Positions 40,606-50,855 of a DNA stretch of 57,150 bases are shown in pieces. The position numbers and the translations under genes are program-made. Source of the DNA: an uncultured Oscillospiraceae bacterium (GTDB lineage Bacteria > Bacillota > Clostridia > Oscillospirales > Oscillospiraceae). How positions within the stretch are numbered: position 1 is the stretch's first letter; every line of letters begins with the position of its first letter. Under the pieces are notes generated by a model. That model ran no database searches. It was given only the letters and a program-made list of their open reading frames with translations, and was not told the origin of the DNA. The stretch is from the NCBI GenBank assembly GCA_949841465.1, contig CATKZW010000015.1:1-57150 (forward strand), given 5' to 3'.

Positions 40606-41859
40606 ATGAATTCTCCTTTACAGATATCCGAACAGGTCAGGGCGCTGGCGGTCCGGGCGGAACAGGGGCTGGAAGAGCAGTTTGCCCGCATCGACGCCAT
40701 AGCCCAGGCCAATACTCGGCGGGTGCTGGCGGCGTTCCAGGAGCACCGGGTGGCGGAGAGCTATTTCGCCGGCACCACTGGCTACGGCTACGACGATCTG
40801 GGACGGGACAAACTAGATGAAATTTACGCCGGACTGTTTGGGACGGAGGATGCTCTGGTGCGCATCCAGTTCGTCAACGGCACCCACGCCATCTCCTGTG
40901 CCCTGTTTGGGGCCCTAAAAGCAGGGGACGTGCTGGTGTCCGCCGTAGGCGCACCCTACGACACTCTGCTGGGTGTGGTGGGCGCGGTGGACAAGGGTCA
41001 CGGTTCCCTGCGAGACTATGGCGTGGAATACCGCCAGGTGGAGCTGGTGAACGACGCCCCCGACCCTAAGGGGCTGGCCCAGACCGTGCGGGACCCGAGG
41101 GTGAAGGCAGTACTGATCCAGCGCTCCAAGGGGTACGCCACCCGGGCGTCCCTGTCGGTGGACGAGATCGGCGAACTGTGCGCGGTTGTGCGGAAAAACA
41201 ACCCCAATGCCGCTATTTTGGTGGATAACTGCTACGGCGAGTTTGTAGAGGAGAAAGAGCCCACCCATGTGGGGGCCGACCTGGTGGTGGGTTCCCTCAT
41301 CAAGAATCCCGGTGGTGGATTGGCCCCCACTGGGGCATATATTGCCGGGCGGCATGATCTGGTGGAGGGGGCTGCCCAGCGGCTGACCTGTCCGGGGATC
41401 GGTCGGGAGTGCGGATCCACCCTGGGGAACAACCGCCTGCTGTACCAGGGGCTGTTTCTGGCCCCTCACACGGTGGCCCAGGCACTGAAAACCGCCGTGT
41501 TTGCCGCCCGGCTGATGGAGCTGCTGGGCTATGAGACGGAGCCGAACTCTGACGCCGTCCGCCACGACATCATCCAGATGATCCATCTGGGCGGGCCTGA
41601 GGCGGTGAAGCGGTTCTGCAAGGGTATTCAGTCTGGGGCCCCGGTGGATTCCTATGTCACCCCCGAGCCCTGGGACATGCCGGGGTACGACTGCCCGGTT
41701 ATCATGGCAGCGGGGGCATTTATCCAGGGGGCTTCCATCGAGCTGTCCGCCGACGCGCCCATGCGGGAGCCCTACACGGTATACCTGCAGGGTGGGCTCA
41801 CCTATGAATCGGGCAAAACCGGCATTCTGCTGGCGGCGGAGGAACTGCTACGGGAGTAA
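40606..41859 (+). CDS. Methionine gamma-lyase family PLP protein (aluminium-resistance type)
   Basis: A 417-residue PLP enzyme. FVNGTHAISCALFGALKAGD binds the cofactor phosphate, and the Schiff-base lysine is expected in VGSLIKNPGGGLAP. VDNCYGEFVEEKEP carries the aspartate that contacts the pyridine nitrogen. These are the marks of the family annotated as methionine gamma-lyase-like or aluminium resistance protein, common in Firmicutes; the true reaction is unclear. It follows the three M42 peptidases and could use amino acids they release. Confidence 0.9.
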   Translation: MNSPLQISEQVRALAVRAEQGLEEQFARIDAIAQANTRRVLAAFQEHRVAESYFAGTTGYGYDDLGRDKLDEIYAGLFGTEDALVRIQFVNGTHAISCALFGALKAGDVLVSAVGAPYDTLLGVVGAVDKGHGSLRDYGVEYRQVELVNDAPDPKGLAQTVRDPRVKAVLIQRSKGYATRASLSVDEIGELCAVVRKNNPNAAILVDNCYGEFVEEKEPTHVGADLVVGSLIKNPGGGLAPTGAYIAGRHDLVEGAAQRLTCPGIGRECGSTLGNNRLLYQGLFLAPHTVAQALKTAVFAARLMELLGYETEPNSDAVRHDIIQMIHLGGPEAVKRFCKGIQSGAPVDSYVTPEPWDMPGYDCPVIMAAGAFIQGASIELSADAPMREPYTVYLQGGLTYESGKTGILLAAEELLRE

Positions 41860-43917
<2,058 letters not shown>

Positions 43918-43937
43918 AAAAGAGAAGGAATAACCCT

Positions 43938-45116
43938 ATGGAGATCAAATTTGCGGGCCGGATGGACGGTTTTCAGCCCGGCATTTTTAATGTGCTGGAT
44001 GACCGTAAGAACGAACGGCTGGCCCAGGGAAAGCCGGTGTATAATCTGTCCATCGGTACGCCGGACTTTTTGCCCGAGCCCCACATTGTAGAAGCGCTGG
44101 CCCGGGCCGCCTCCGATCCCAGCAACTACCGCTATTCGCTGGGGGAAACCGCGGAACTAACCCAGGCAGTACAGCAGTGGTATCAGCGGCGGTACGGCGT
44201 GGCGCTGGCTGCGGACGAGCTGATGGCGGTGTACGGGTCTCAAGAGGGGCTGACCCACATCGGCTGGGCCCTGTGCGACCCTGGGGATGTGGTGCTGGTC
44301 CCCGACCCCGGCTACCCCATTTTTGAGCTGGGGCCATACCTATGCGGGGCGGAGTGCGCTCACTATCCATTGCTGCCGGAATATAATTATCTGCCTGATT
44401 TAGATCATTTTGACCCAGTTCTGGCGGAAAAAGCCCGATTTATGGTGGTGTCTTATCCTGCTAATCCTTTGGGTGTAGCTGCACCCGACGAGTTCTATCC
44501 CCGGCTTATTGCCTTTGCAAAGAAGCATCACATTATTATCGTCCATGACAATGCCTATTCCGATATCATCTTCGACGGTCGGGAGGGAAAATCTTTCCTG
44601 GCCTTTGACGGGGCAAAAGAGATTGGCGTGGAGTTCAATTCTTTATCCAAGACCTACAATCTCACCGGGGCCCGGGTATCCTTTGTTCTGGGCAATCGCG
44701 AGGTGGTGGGAGCGTTCAAGCGCCTGCGCTCCCAGATCGACTACGGGATGTTTCTGCCCATCCAGCAGGCCGCTGCTGCGGCGCTCAACGGCCCTCAAGA
44801 CAGCGTCGCCCGGAACCGGACAGAGTATCAGGCCCGACGGGACGCCCTGTGCGGCGGGCTGAGGTCTGTTGGATGGGATGTGCCGGACAGCCAGGGCAGT
44901 ATGTTTGTCTGGGCTCCGCTGCCGGTGGGATATGCAGATTCGGTGGAGTTCTGCTTTGAACTGCTGGACCGCACGGGGCTGTTATGTACGCCTGGTTCCG
45001 CCTTCGGCCCGTTGGGCGAGGGGCATGTGCGGTTTGCGTTGGTGCAGCCTGTCTCAGTGATGAATGAGATTGTGCAGTCGGTTTACGCCAGTGGTATTTT
45101 GGGAGGCAGACAGTGA
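43938..45116 (+). CDS. Class I/II aminotransferase (LL-diaminopimelate aminotransferase-like)
   Basis: A 392-residue PLP aminotransferase of fold type I. YNLSIGTPDFLPEPHIVEALA opens the protein, YGSQEGLTHIGWALCDPGDVVLVPDPGYPI binds PLP, the catalytic lysine is in FNSLSKTYNLTGARVSF, and the C-terminal arginine is in GHVRFALVQP. The pattern resembles the alanine/LL-diaminopimelate transaminases of Firmicutes, but the substrate cannot be told from sequence alone. It overlaps the nuclease gene by four bases. Confidence 0.9.
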   Translation: MEIKFAGRMDGFQPGIFNVLDDRKNERLAQGKPVYNLSIGTPDFLPEPHIVEALARAASDPSNYRYSLGETAELTQAVQQWYQRRYGVALAADELMAVYGSQEGLTHIGWALCDPGDVVLVPDPGYPIFELGPYLCGAECAHYPLLPEYNYLPDLDHFDPVLAEKARFMVVSYPANPLGVAAPDEFYPRLIAFAKKHHIIIVHDNAYSDIIFDGREGKSFLAFDGAKEIGVEFNSLSKTYNLTGARVSFVLGNREVVGAFKRLRSQIDYGMFLPIQQAAAAALNGPQDSVARNRTEYQARRDALCGGLRSVGWDVPDSQGSMFVWAPLPVGYADSVEFCFELLDRTGLLCTPGSAFGPLGEGHVRFALVQPVSVMNEIVQSVYASGILGGRQ

Positions 45117-45850
45117 CACAGAGACAGAAAAAGGGGCAGATTGGGCTGACAACCCTTATCCTGCTGGCGGTCATGGGTTTGACAGCATTGGGCCTATACA
45201 TGAATGGGGATTTGACCCTAGATCGCTTCCTGGAACAGTTGGGGCTCAAGCCACCTGGGTCAGTGACGATAGCGGAAATTCCGGAATATGCTGGTGAGCC
45301 CTATGTGGTGCTTCAAGACAACTGGCCGGATTTTAACACGGAAGACCTGACTACGGAGGCATTTGAGACCTATAGTGAGCTGGATGAGCTGGGGCGGTGC
45401 GGTGTTGCCTATGCCAACATCTGCCTGGAAATCATGCCCACCGAGCCTCGGGGGGAAATCGGCCAGGTAAAGCCTACGGGCTGGCACACGGTGAAGTATG
45501 ACTGCGTTGACGGAAAGTACCTCTACAATCGCTGTCACCTGATTGGTTACCAGCTGGCAGGAGAGAACGCCAACCGGCAGAATCTAATTACTGGCACCAG
45601 GTACTTAAATGTAACAGGAATGCTCCCCTTTGAAAATATGGTAGACGATTATGTTGAGGAAACGGAAAATCATGTGCTCTATCGGGTAACACCTGTTTTT
45701 AATGGCAGTAACCTGGTTGCCAGCGGTGTTCAAATGGAGGCATTTTCTGTAGAGGATGAAGGGGAAGGTGTGTGTTTCAACGTCTTCGTTTACAATGTCC
45801 AGCCAGGTGTGGTTATTGATTACGCCACAGGTGAGAGCTGGGAAGAATAG
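45113..45850 (+). CDS. DNA/RNA non-specific endonuclease, membrane-anchored or secreted
   Basis: A 245-residue nuclease of the EndA/NucA type. One N-terminal hydrophobic helix (IGLTTLILLAVMGLTALGLYM) acts as signal anchor. The His-Asn metal-finger core is YLYNRCHLIGYQLAGENANRQNLITGTRYLN, split here as NRCHLIGYQL (catalytic His; the Gram-negative families have DRGH) and NLITGTRYLN (metal Asn). FENMVDDYVEETENHVLYRVTP follows. It likely degrades extracellular nucleic acid, which would feed the nucleoside importer, although the loci are 22 kb apart. The start is GTG overlapping the previous stop. Confidence 0.9.
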   Translation: MTQRQKKGQIGLTTLILLAVMGLTALGLYMNGDLTLDRFLEQLGLKPPGSVTIAEIPEYAGEPYVVLQDNWPDFNTEDLTTEAFETYSELDELGRCGVAYANICLEIMPTEPRGEIGQVKPTGWHTVKYDCVDGKYLYNRCHLIGYQLAGENANRQNLITGTRYLNVTGMLPFENMVDDYVEETENHVLYRVTPVFNGSNLVASGVQMEAFSVEDEGEGVCFNVFVYNVQPGVVIDYATGESWEE

Positions 45851-46049
45851 GTGGAGGTCCCTCTAATTGAGTGATAAGGTACAATAAGGGACCTGATGGA
45901 AAAAGCAGGAGAAAGCACCTCAATATGATGACCTTTTTAAGAAAAGTGCTGTCGGCTAAAAACCCCGGCAATTTTACGAAAGGCCATTGATTGGTACTGG
46001 ACTCTATGATAAATGAAAATAATAAACTGGAAGCTGTAGGGGTAGATCA
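45851..46049. other. AT-rich gap marking a change in sequence style
   Basis: AGGTCCCT (45855-45862) and AGGGACCT (45887-45894) form an inverted repeat after the nuclease gene and may end its transcript. Beyond it, base composition drops sharply in GC. A short frame from ATG 45925 gives only 21 codons before TGA, and no longer gene can be supported. The gap looks like degenerate accessory DNA. Confidence 0.5.
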
Positions 46050-46680
46050 ATGGATGTGCAAGCATTCTTAGAATGTGATTGGTCATTACAATGAGCAGAC
46101 ATGGTTTATTCAAATCATTTTATTGATATTTATGATTTCAGCGATTGCCCTATCTTATATGCAGAAGGTACAGTGGAGTGCAAAGTTTTTATTAGGGATT
46201 ACAAATATATTTATAGGTATTGGATTTTTTGCGTGGTATGGAACAGAACCGATCCAAACATGCGTTGCTTTACCGCTATATCTATTTGTCGGAACTTTAT
46301 TTGAAAGTTGGCATAGTAAAAATGATGTACTGAAAAAGCCCGATATTCTACAAGCTATATTATTGCTGTTGTATTTGTCTTATCCTGTTGTTTCTGTGCT
46401 TTTTGGGAACTCCTTTCCACAAATGGTAACGTATATCATGCCTTGCCCTGTCATAAGCTTAAGCATAGCTGTTTATGCCGGGTATAGCAAGAAAAATAAG
46501 CTGCTTTTGGTTTTGCTGACCCTTTGGGGATTGACCGGGATAAAATCAATCATTTTTCAAGCCTATGAGGATGTCATTCTTTTAATTTGCGGGTTGTATG
46601 GTATCATACTATTAATAAGCGAGATAAAGTGCCCCAAAGAAAAACGGCAAACTTCCAGTTTATGGGGGACTTTCTGGTGA
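46050..46680 (+). pseudogene. DUF6064-like membrane protein with an apparent frameshift at its fourth-to-ninth codon region
   Basis: A 201-residue frame opens at GTG 46075 and reads VIGHYNEQTWFIQIILLIFM, then about six membrane spans to 46680. DUF6064 proteins begin with roughly ten residues ahead of the VIG-YN motif. Those residues exist in another frame: ATG 46050 reads MDVQAFLE up to 46073 and would join perfectly to VIGHYNEQTW if the single T at 46074 were absent. A plausible ribosome binding site (AGGGG) precedes ATG 46050. So the gene is either freshly frameshifted or restarts at GTG 46075. It is very AT-rich compared with its surroundings, indicating transfer. Confidence 0.65.
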
Positions 46681-46795
46681 GCGCAGTCCCAGGGGTCAGT
46701 ATTTTGACGAATAATTCTGCAAAACAGTGTTGAGCAACACCAGTCTGAAAAGGGAGAAATAGAATATTGGGTCATTTCTTTTTCCATATTTTATA

Positions 46796-46853
46796 GTCAT
46801 AATAATGCCCCTGATGTAGTTACACGTTCCTACATCAGGGGCATTGTTATGAC
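46796..46853. terminator. Long bidirectional hairpin terminator
   Basis: Two 24-base arms (46796-46819 and 46830-46853) pair throughout with one G-T pair around a 10-base loop; the core is AATGCCCCTGATGTAG. A/T-rich DNA flanks both sides. It separates the rightward DUF6064 gene from the leftward cotJC fragment and suits termination of both. Confidence 0.85.
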
Positions 46854-46881
46854 TGTTGTATTAGTTCTGAGGTATTAAAAG

Positions 46882-47085
46882 TTATTTGTCAAAAGCAGGA
46901 TTGGTAAAGTACACATTTTTCTGATCCATGCGCTCCTTGGTCAACGCAATCGCCTCGCCGAAACGCTGGAAGTGAACAATTTCTCTTTCTCTCAAGAAAC
47001 GGATAACATTGTTCACATCAGGATCATCAGACAGGCGGAGAATATTATCATAGGTGAGGCGGGCTTTTTGCTCTGGTGCAATCGC
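46882..47085 (-). pseudogene. cotJC: C-terminal fragment of manganese catalase / spore coat protein CotJC
   Basis: The 67 residues ending at 46882 (EQKARLTYDNILRL, DDPDVNNVIRFLRERE, FQRFGEAIALTKE, VYFTNPAFDK) match the C-terminal helix and tail of the CotJC manganese catalase family, in which they follow a four-helix ferritin-like domain. Everything upstream is missing: beyond about 47085 the frame runs into unrelated sequence belonging to the mobile element. About two thirds of the gene, with the Mn ligands of the first helices, is lost. The break point most likely marks the left end of the inserted element. Confidence 0.8.
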
Positions 47086-47125
47086 AAAAGTACAACGTTT
47101 GGGCCGAAAATGGCGAAAAAAGGCG

Positions 47126-47320
47126 TCAAATTGTGTCCGCAATGCGGTCAATCTTGGCTTGAAGGCGTTCCAGCGTCTTTTGCAGCGCGGCCCGGTCTAC
47201 ATTCAAGTCGCTGGCGGAAAATTGGGCCAGCGCCAGCATCTGCTCCAGGGTGCGCTCGATTTCACCTAACGCCTGGTCAACGGATTGGATGGACTGCTCA
47301 AATTCTTCTGTGGGCTGCAT
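47126..47320 (-). CDS. Small coiled-coil protein downstream of the recombinase
   Basis: A 64-residue, strongly helical protein (SVDQALGEIERTLEQMLAL ... ALQKTLERLQAKIDRIADTI) with heptad-like spacing of Leu and Ile. AAGGAG precedes ATG 47320. It follows the recombinase by 13 bases on the same strand, so it is co-transcribed and could be an accessory or directionality factor; this is inferred from position only. It is the last gene before the presumed element end. Confidence 0.65.
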   Translation of the reverse strand: MQPTEEFEQSIQSVDQALGEIERTLEQMLALAQFSASDLNVDRAALQKTLERLQAKIDRIADTI

Positions 47321-47333
47321 GGGTCTATGCTCC

Positions 47334-48887
47334 TTAAAAATTCCAGTGGATTTCAATGGGAACGTCTTTGGTTCCAGGGATGCGCTTCCCAACAGTGATG
47401 TGGTCAATGAGGATTTCCACGATTTCCCGTGTCAAGTGTTCCAGGTTTACATACCGCTCCACCAGGGCTTTTCGGTTATCTCCGACGGCTATCCGATCTT
47501 CCAGCTCTGCAAGCTGCTGATGACCGTCCAGGAGGACACGCTCCAGCCGGGATTTTTCGCCGGAAAACTCTTTGGAGAGGGCAGAGAAGTCACTCTCATT
47601 GAGCAGGCCCTTGACCTTATCCAGGTATAAGTCCCGCAGTCCCTTAGTATACTCGGCGATTCGTTTCTCATAGGCGGTAAGGGTGTCCAGGAGCTGCTTT
47701 TTCTGGCCCTGGAGGGTTTCGCAAAATTCAATGTTCCGCTCCAACTCGTCCTTGTCCAGATACTCCGCCGCCAGCCGGTTCAGCTCGTCGATCACCATCC
47801 GCTCCAGCTTTTCTACGGAAATGAAAGAGCCGATGCAGGCATCCTTTGCCACATGGCGGTTGGAGCATTGAAGATAGTGCCGCCCACGATTTTTGGTGGA
47901 GCGCATGGTGTAGCCGCAGTTGACGCACTTGGCTTTCCGGGCAAATAGCCCTACCGTACCGCAGTCGAAAGGCTTGGCACGCTCCGCAATCATGGACTGT
48001 ACCCGGTTCCAGAGGGAACGGTCGATAATCGGCTCGTGGGTTCCCTCTACACGATACCACTCGCTTTGGGGGCGGGGCTTGTTCTGCTTGGTCTTATAAG
48101 ATACGCTGCCATATTTGCCCTGCACCATGTTCCCGATGTAGATTTCATTGGTGAGCATATCAGAGATGGCGAAATACTTCCAAAGAGTGCTGTTTTTCCG
48201 CTTGGGCTGCTGGTAGCGCAGGCCGTGGAGCCGTTTGTACTCGGTGGGATTGGGGATACCCCGGTCGTTGAGCATCCGGGCGATGGCCGTCTTGCCGTAG
48301 CCCTGGGAAAAGAGGGTAAACACTTCACGAACAACGGCGGCGGCCTCCTCGTCGATCAGCAAGTGGCCTTTCTGGTCGGGGTCTTTCTTGTAGCCATAGA
48401 GGGCAAAGGCCCCGATGTGGAAACCGTTCTGCCTCCGGTTGGTGAGGACGCTGCGGATGTTCTCCGACATATCCTCCAGATACCACTCGTTGACCAGCCC
48501 GTTGATCTGCCGGGACTTCTTGTTGCCCTTGTTGGCGGTGTCGGCGTTGTCCACGATGCTGACAAAGCGGATGCCCCAGATAGGAAAGAGGCCGTGAATG
48601 TACTTTTCTACCAGCTCCAGCTCACGGGTAAAGCGGGATTGGGTCTTGCAAAGGACGATGTCAAAGCGGCGGGCCTTGGCGTCCTCCAGCAAGCGGTTAA
48701 ATTCGGGCCGTCTGCGGTCTGAACCTGTGTAATCATCATCACTGTAAAGGTTATAAACTTCCCACCCCTGTTCCATCGCATATTGCAGCAGCATAGCCTT
48801 TTGGTTTTGAATGCTGTTGCTGTCGTCAGTTTCAAATTGCTTGTTTCTATCTTCCTCGGATAAACGGCAGTAGATCGCTGCTTTCAT
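47334..48887 (-). CDS. Large serine recombinase
   Basis: A 517-residue site-specific recombinase of the TnpX/phiC31-like group. Ser10 in AAIYCRLSEED is the nucleophile; QSRFTRELELVEKYI and GIRFVSIVDNADTA complete the resolvase domain. A recombinase domain (YGYKKDPDQKGHLLIDEEAAAVV) follows, then a zinc ribbon (CVNCGYTM ... CSNRHVAKDAC) and a long coiled coil. It should integrate and excise the element through short att sites. AAGGAG is eight bases before ATG 48887; ATG 48893 is closer than usual. Its promoter is inside an inverted repeat. Confidence 0.95.
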   Translation of the reverse strand: MKAAIYCRLSEEDRNKQFETDDSNSIQNQKAMLLQYAMEQGWEVYNLYSDDDYTGSDRRRPEFNRLLEDAKARRFDIVLCKTQSRFTRELELVEKYIHGLFPIWGIRFVSIVDNADTANKGNKKSRQINGLVNEWYLEDMSENIRSVLTNRRQNGFHIGAFALYGYKKDPDQKGHLLIDEEAAAVVREVFTLFSQGYGKTAIARMLNDRGIPNPTEYKRLHGLRYQQPKRKNSTLWKYFAISDMLTNEIYIGNMVQGKYGSVSYKTKQNKPRPQSEWYRVEGTHEPIIDRSLWNRVQSMIAERAKPFDCGTVGLFARKAKCVNCGYTMRSTKNRGRHYLQCSNRHVAKDACIGSFISVEKLERMVIDELNRLAAEYLDKDELERNIEFCETLQGQKKQLLDTLTAYEKRIAEYTKGLRDLYLDKVKGLLNESDFSALSKEFSGEKSRLERVLLDGHQQLAELEDRIAVGDNRKALVERYVNLEHLTREIVEILIDHITVGKRIPGTKDVPIEIHWNF

Positions 48888-48909
48888 GTTCATATCTCCT
48901 TAGAGATAG

Positions 48910-48959
48910 GACAAGCTGCTTCCTGCTCACAGTATACCATACAGGAAACAGCTTGTCAC
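48910..48959 (-). promoter_or_regulatory. Recombinase promoter embedded in an inverted repeat
   Basis: Minus strand GTGACA (48959-48954), 17-bp spacer, TATACT (48936-48931). Two 16-base arms, GACAAGCTGCTTCCTG (48910-48925) and CAGGAAACAGCTTGTC (48942-48957), form a dyad with one mismatch that overlaps the -35 box and the predicted start site. Confidence 0.65.
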
Positions 48960-48960
48960 A

Positions 48961-49095
48961 TTATTTTTGCTTGATGGTCTGTTTTCCCTTTTCCAACTGA
49001 TTGATCAACTCGGTCAGCTTGTGCGTAAAATTTTCTCTTGTCGTTTCAGTGGATCCATCCTTGAAAATGCTTTTGCATAGCTCCTGTGTCTGCAA
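48961..49095 (-). CDS. Short uncharacterised open frame upstream of the recombinase
   Basis: Up to 44 residues from TTG 49095, ending in KLTELINQLEKGKQTIKQK. It has no good ribosome binding site, and a different frame carries ATG for the first few codons, so it may be the tail of a frameshifted small transposon protein. Kept only because the sequence reads as a charged helical protein end. Confidence 0.3.
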   Translation of the reverse strand: MQTQELCKSIFKDGSTETTRENFTHKLTELINQLEKGKQTIKQK

Positions 49096-49144
49096 ATAAC
49101 ATCACCCAGCCTTTCACAACAGCCTATGCGAAATTGCCTGTCCA

Positions 49145-50002
49145 TTAGTCATCTGCGGCAGGGGAGAGGTCGGGCGGCTCCATCAGATTTTTCAAACGTG
49201 CCAACTTGTCCTGCGCCATAGCCTTGCGGAAGTTCTCTCCCAAAAAACGAATAGGGGCGCACATCTCCAACAGCCGGTCATAGATACGGGCGCGGGCGGT
49301 GTCCTGGGGATGCTGCAAGTCCTGGAGGGACAGGTTCGTGGTGACGATCAGCGGCCTGCGGTTGCGATAGCGGCTGTCAATCACGTTGTAGACCTGCTCC
49401 AAACCGTACTCTGTCCCTCGTTCCATCCCGAAGTCGTCCAGGATAAGCAGCGGGGCGCGGCACAGGCGGGTTATGTACTCGTTCCGGCCCTCAAAGCTGG
49501 CGGTCAGGTCGTTCAGTATCAGGGCAAAGTTCGTCATGCGGACAGCCACCTCCTGCTCCATCAGGGCATTGGCAATACAGCCCGCAAAATAGCTCTTGCC
49601 GGTACCCACACCGCCCCACAACAGATAGCCGATATTTTCCTCCTGCATGGCGTCCCAATGCTCAACATAGAAACGGGCGTGTTTCATCTGCGGGCATTTG
49701 CCGTTGTCGTTGGCAAACGTCCACTCCCGCATAGCCGGGTCGGTAAAGCCCCGGCGTTTCAGATCGGCCACAGCCTGACGGTGACGGCGGGCCTCCTGCT
49801 CCGCCGCCTCCCGGTCAAGGCGCTCCTGCTCACAGCGGCAGGGGTGGGGGAGCAAGCGGCCCTCCAGTGGCGGGGCCTCCATGCGAAACTGTTTTGGGGT
49901 GCGGCACTTACCGCAGTACAAAAGCCCGTCCTCGCCGGTGTAGTCCCCCGGCGCTATATGGGTCACGGTGATGCGCTTGATGATGCTGTCAAAATCATTC
50001 AT
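49145..50002 (-). CDS. DnaC/IstB-like ATP-binding protein, helicase loader
   Basis: A 285-residue AAA+ ATPase. The N-terminal part has a possible zinc site (YCGKCRTP ... HPCRCEQE) and a charged helix. The core shows Walker A GGVGTGKSYFAG, Walker B APLLILDDFGMERG and sensor IVTTNLSLQDL. Such proteins load the replicative helicase. ATG 50002 overlaps the stop of the initiator gene, so the pair forms an initiator/helicase-loader unit for replication of the excised element. Confidence 0.93.
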   Translation of the reverse strand: MNDFDSIIKRITVTHIAPGDYTGEDGLLYCGKCRTPKQFRMEAPPLEGRLLPHPCRCEQERLDREAAEQEARRHRQAVADLKRRGFTDPAMREWTFANDNGKCPQMKHARFYVEHWDAMQEENIGYLLWGGVGTGKSYFAGCIANALMEQEVAVRMTNFALILNDLTASFEGRNEYITRLCRAPLLILDDFGMERGTEYGLEQVYNVIDSRYRNRRPLIVTTNLSLQDLQHPQDTARARIYDRLLEMCAPIRFLGENFRKAMAQDKLARLKNLMEPPDLSPAADD

Positions 50003-50736
50003 AGGCTCTCGCCCTCCTTGCACGAATAGTCGGATATGCCGCCCTTGCCCTTACGCCTGTCCTCTTTCGCCCAGCGGCGAATGGTGGCGGCGTGGCTCTT
50101 GTAGGTCTTGCCGGTGGAGGCCATGTACTCGGATAAACGCTCAATGTACTCCTGCCAAACGGTGGGGAAGTCGGCTTGCAGTTCGACAACCTCGACCTCC
50201 GTCAAAAAGACATTCCCATACCGGCCTCGTGTGCGGGCGCACGCGCCCTCTCTCACATCAGGTAATTCACTCAGGTTACTCGTAAGGTTATTAGTGGACA
50301 ATTTTCTGTCCATCAAAGGGATAGTTTTCTGTCCATCAGGAGGACAATTTTCTGTCCGTCTGGGGGATAATTTTTTGTCCATTAAGCGGACAATATCTTG
50401 TCCATCAGGTATCTTCACAAATATGCGGTTCGGCTGGGACTGGCCCCGCCGCTGGCGTTCAATCAGGCCAGCAGTTTCCAGCTCGTTCAGAGCGTTCTTG
50501 ACAGTCATGGGGCTGCGGTCAATAGCGTTGGCAATCTCGACAATAGGAAAAACAATGTAAATCTGGCCGCTGGCATCGGCCCAGCCGTTGGTCTGGGAGA
50601 GCTGCGCCCTGTCCAGCAGGACAGCATAGACCAGCTTAGTAGCCAGTGCCAAATCCGCCTCCATCAGAAAGCGAGGGAAGGGCAGATAGGGCGGTAATTT
50701 TGTTTCCGCTGTCATGTAGTCAGCAATCGTGTTCAC
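49999..50736 (-). CDS. repA: RepA-type replication initiator
   Basis: A protein of about 245 residues. The N-terminal winged-helix initiator domain (PPYLPFPRFLMEADLALATKLVYAVLLDRA ... IVEIANAIDRSPMTVKNALNEL) matches the RepA_N family. A central low-homology stretch (residues about 110-150) is encoded by five 23-bp DNA repeats, and a basic C-terminal part follows. The start is uncertain: GTG 50736 touches GGAGG directly, ATG 50715 is too far, and ATT 50727 has ideal spacing. It is coupled to the DnaC-like gene by overlap. Confidence 0.9.
   Translation of the reverse strand: MNTIADYMTAETKLPPYLPFPRFLMEADLALATKLVYAVLLDRAQLSQTNGWADASGQIYIVFPIVEIANAIDRSPMTVKNALNELETAGLIERQRRGQSQPNRIFVKIPDGQDIVRLMDKKLSPRRTENCPPDGQKTIPLMDRKLSTNNLTSNLSELPDVREGACARTRGRYGNVFLTEVEVVELQADFPTVWQEYIERLSEYMASTGKTYKSHAATIRRWAKEDRRKGKGGISDYSCKEGESL
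50296..50403. repeat. Five 23-bp iterons inside the initiator gene
   Basis: Units with core GGAYAATTTTCTGTCC begin at 50296, 50319, 50342, 50365 and 50388, exactly 23 bp apart. Each core is itself an inverted repeat (GGACA/TGTCC). Because 23 is not a multiple of three, the reading frame rotates from unit to unit and the protein is not repetitive, so selection is on the DNA. They are the expected binding sites of RepA and mark a likely replication origin. Confidence 0.85.
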
Positions 50737-50855
50737 CTCCCGATTTGTGGGCCGTTAGAGGGCCGTTTTAGGGGTTCGGAATGATAACATACAGCCCCCT
50801 TATCGACCACGCCCGGAAAGCCTTGAAAAATCAGGGCTGTTTGGGGCTTAAAGCG
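50737..50855. other. Gap upstream of the initiator gene
   Basis: No gene is supported. ACAGCCC (50791-50797) can pair with GGGCTGT (50834-50840), or AGCCCC with GGGGCT slightly further on, giving alternative structures in the leader of repA. GGGCCGTT occurs twice close to the repA start (50747-50775). Confidence 0.4.

Noticed and set aside
46563..46787. Leftward 74-codon frame over the end of the DUF6064 gene
   Set aside because: Overlaps a better gene, no ribosome binding site, and no recognisable domain.
50296..50403. Possible CRISPR array
   Set aside because: Unit length is 23 bp including only seven variable bases; there are no spacers and it lies inside repA. Iterons fit better.
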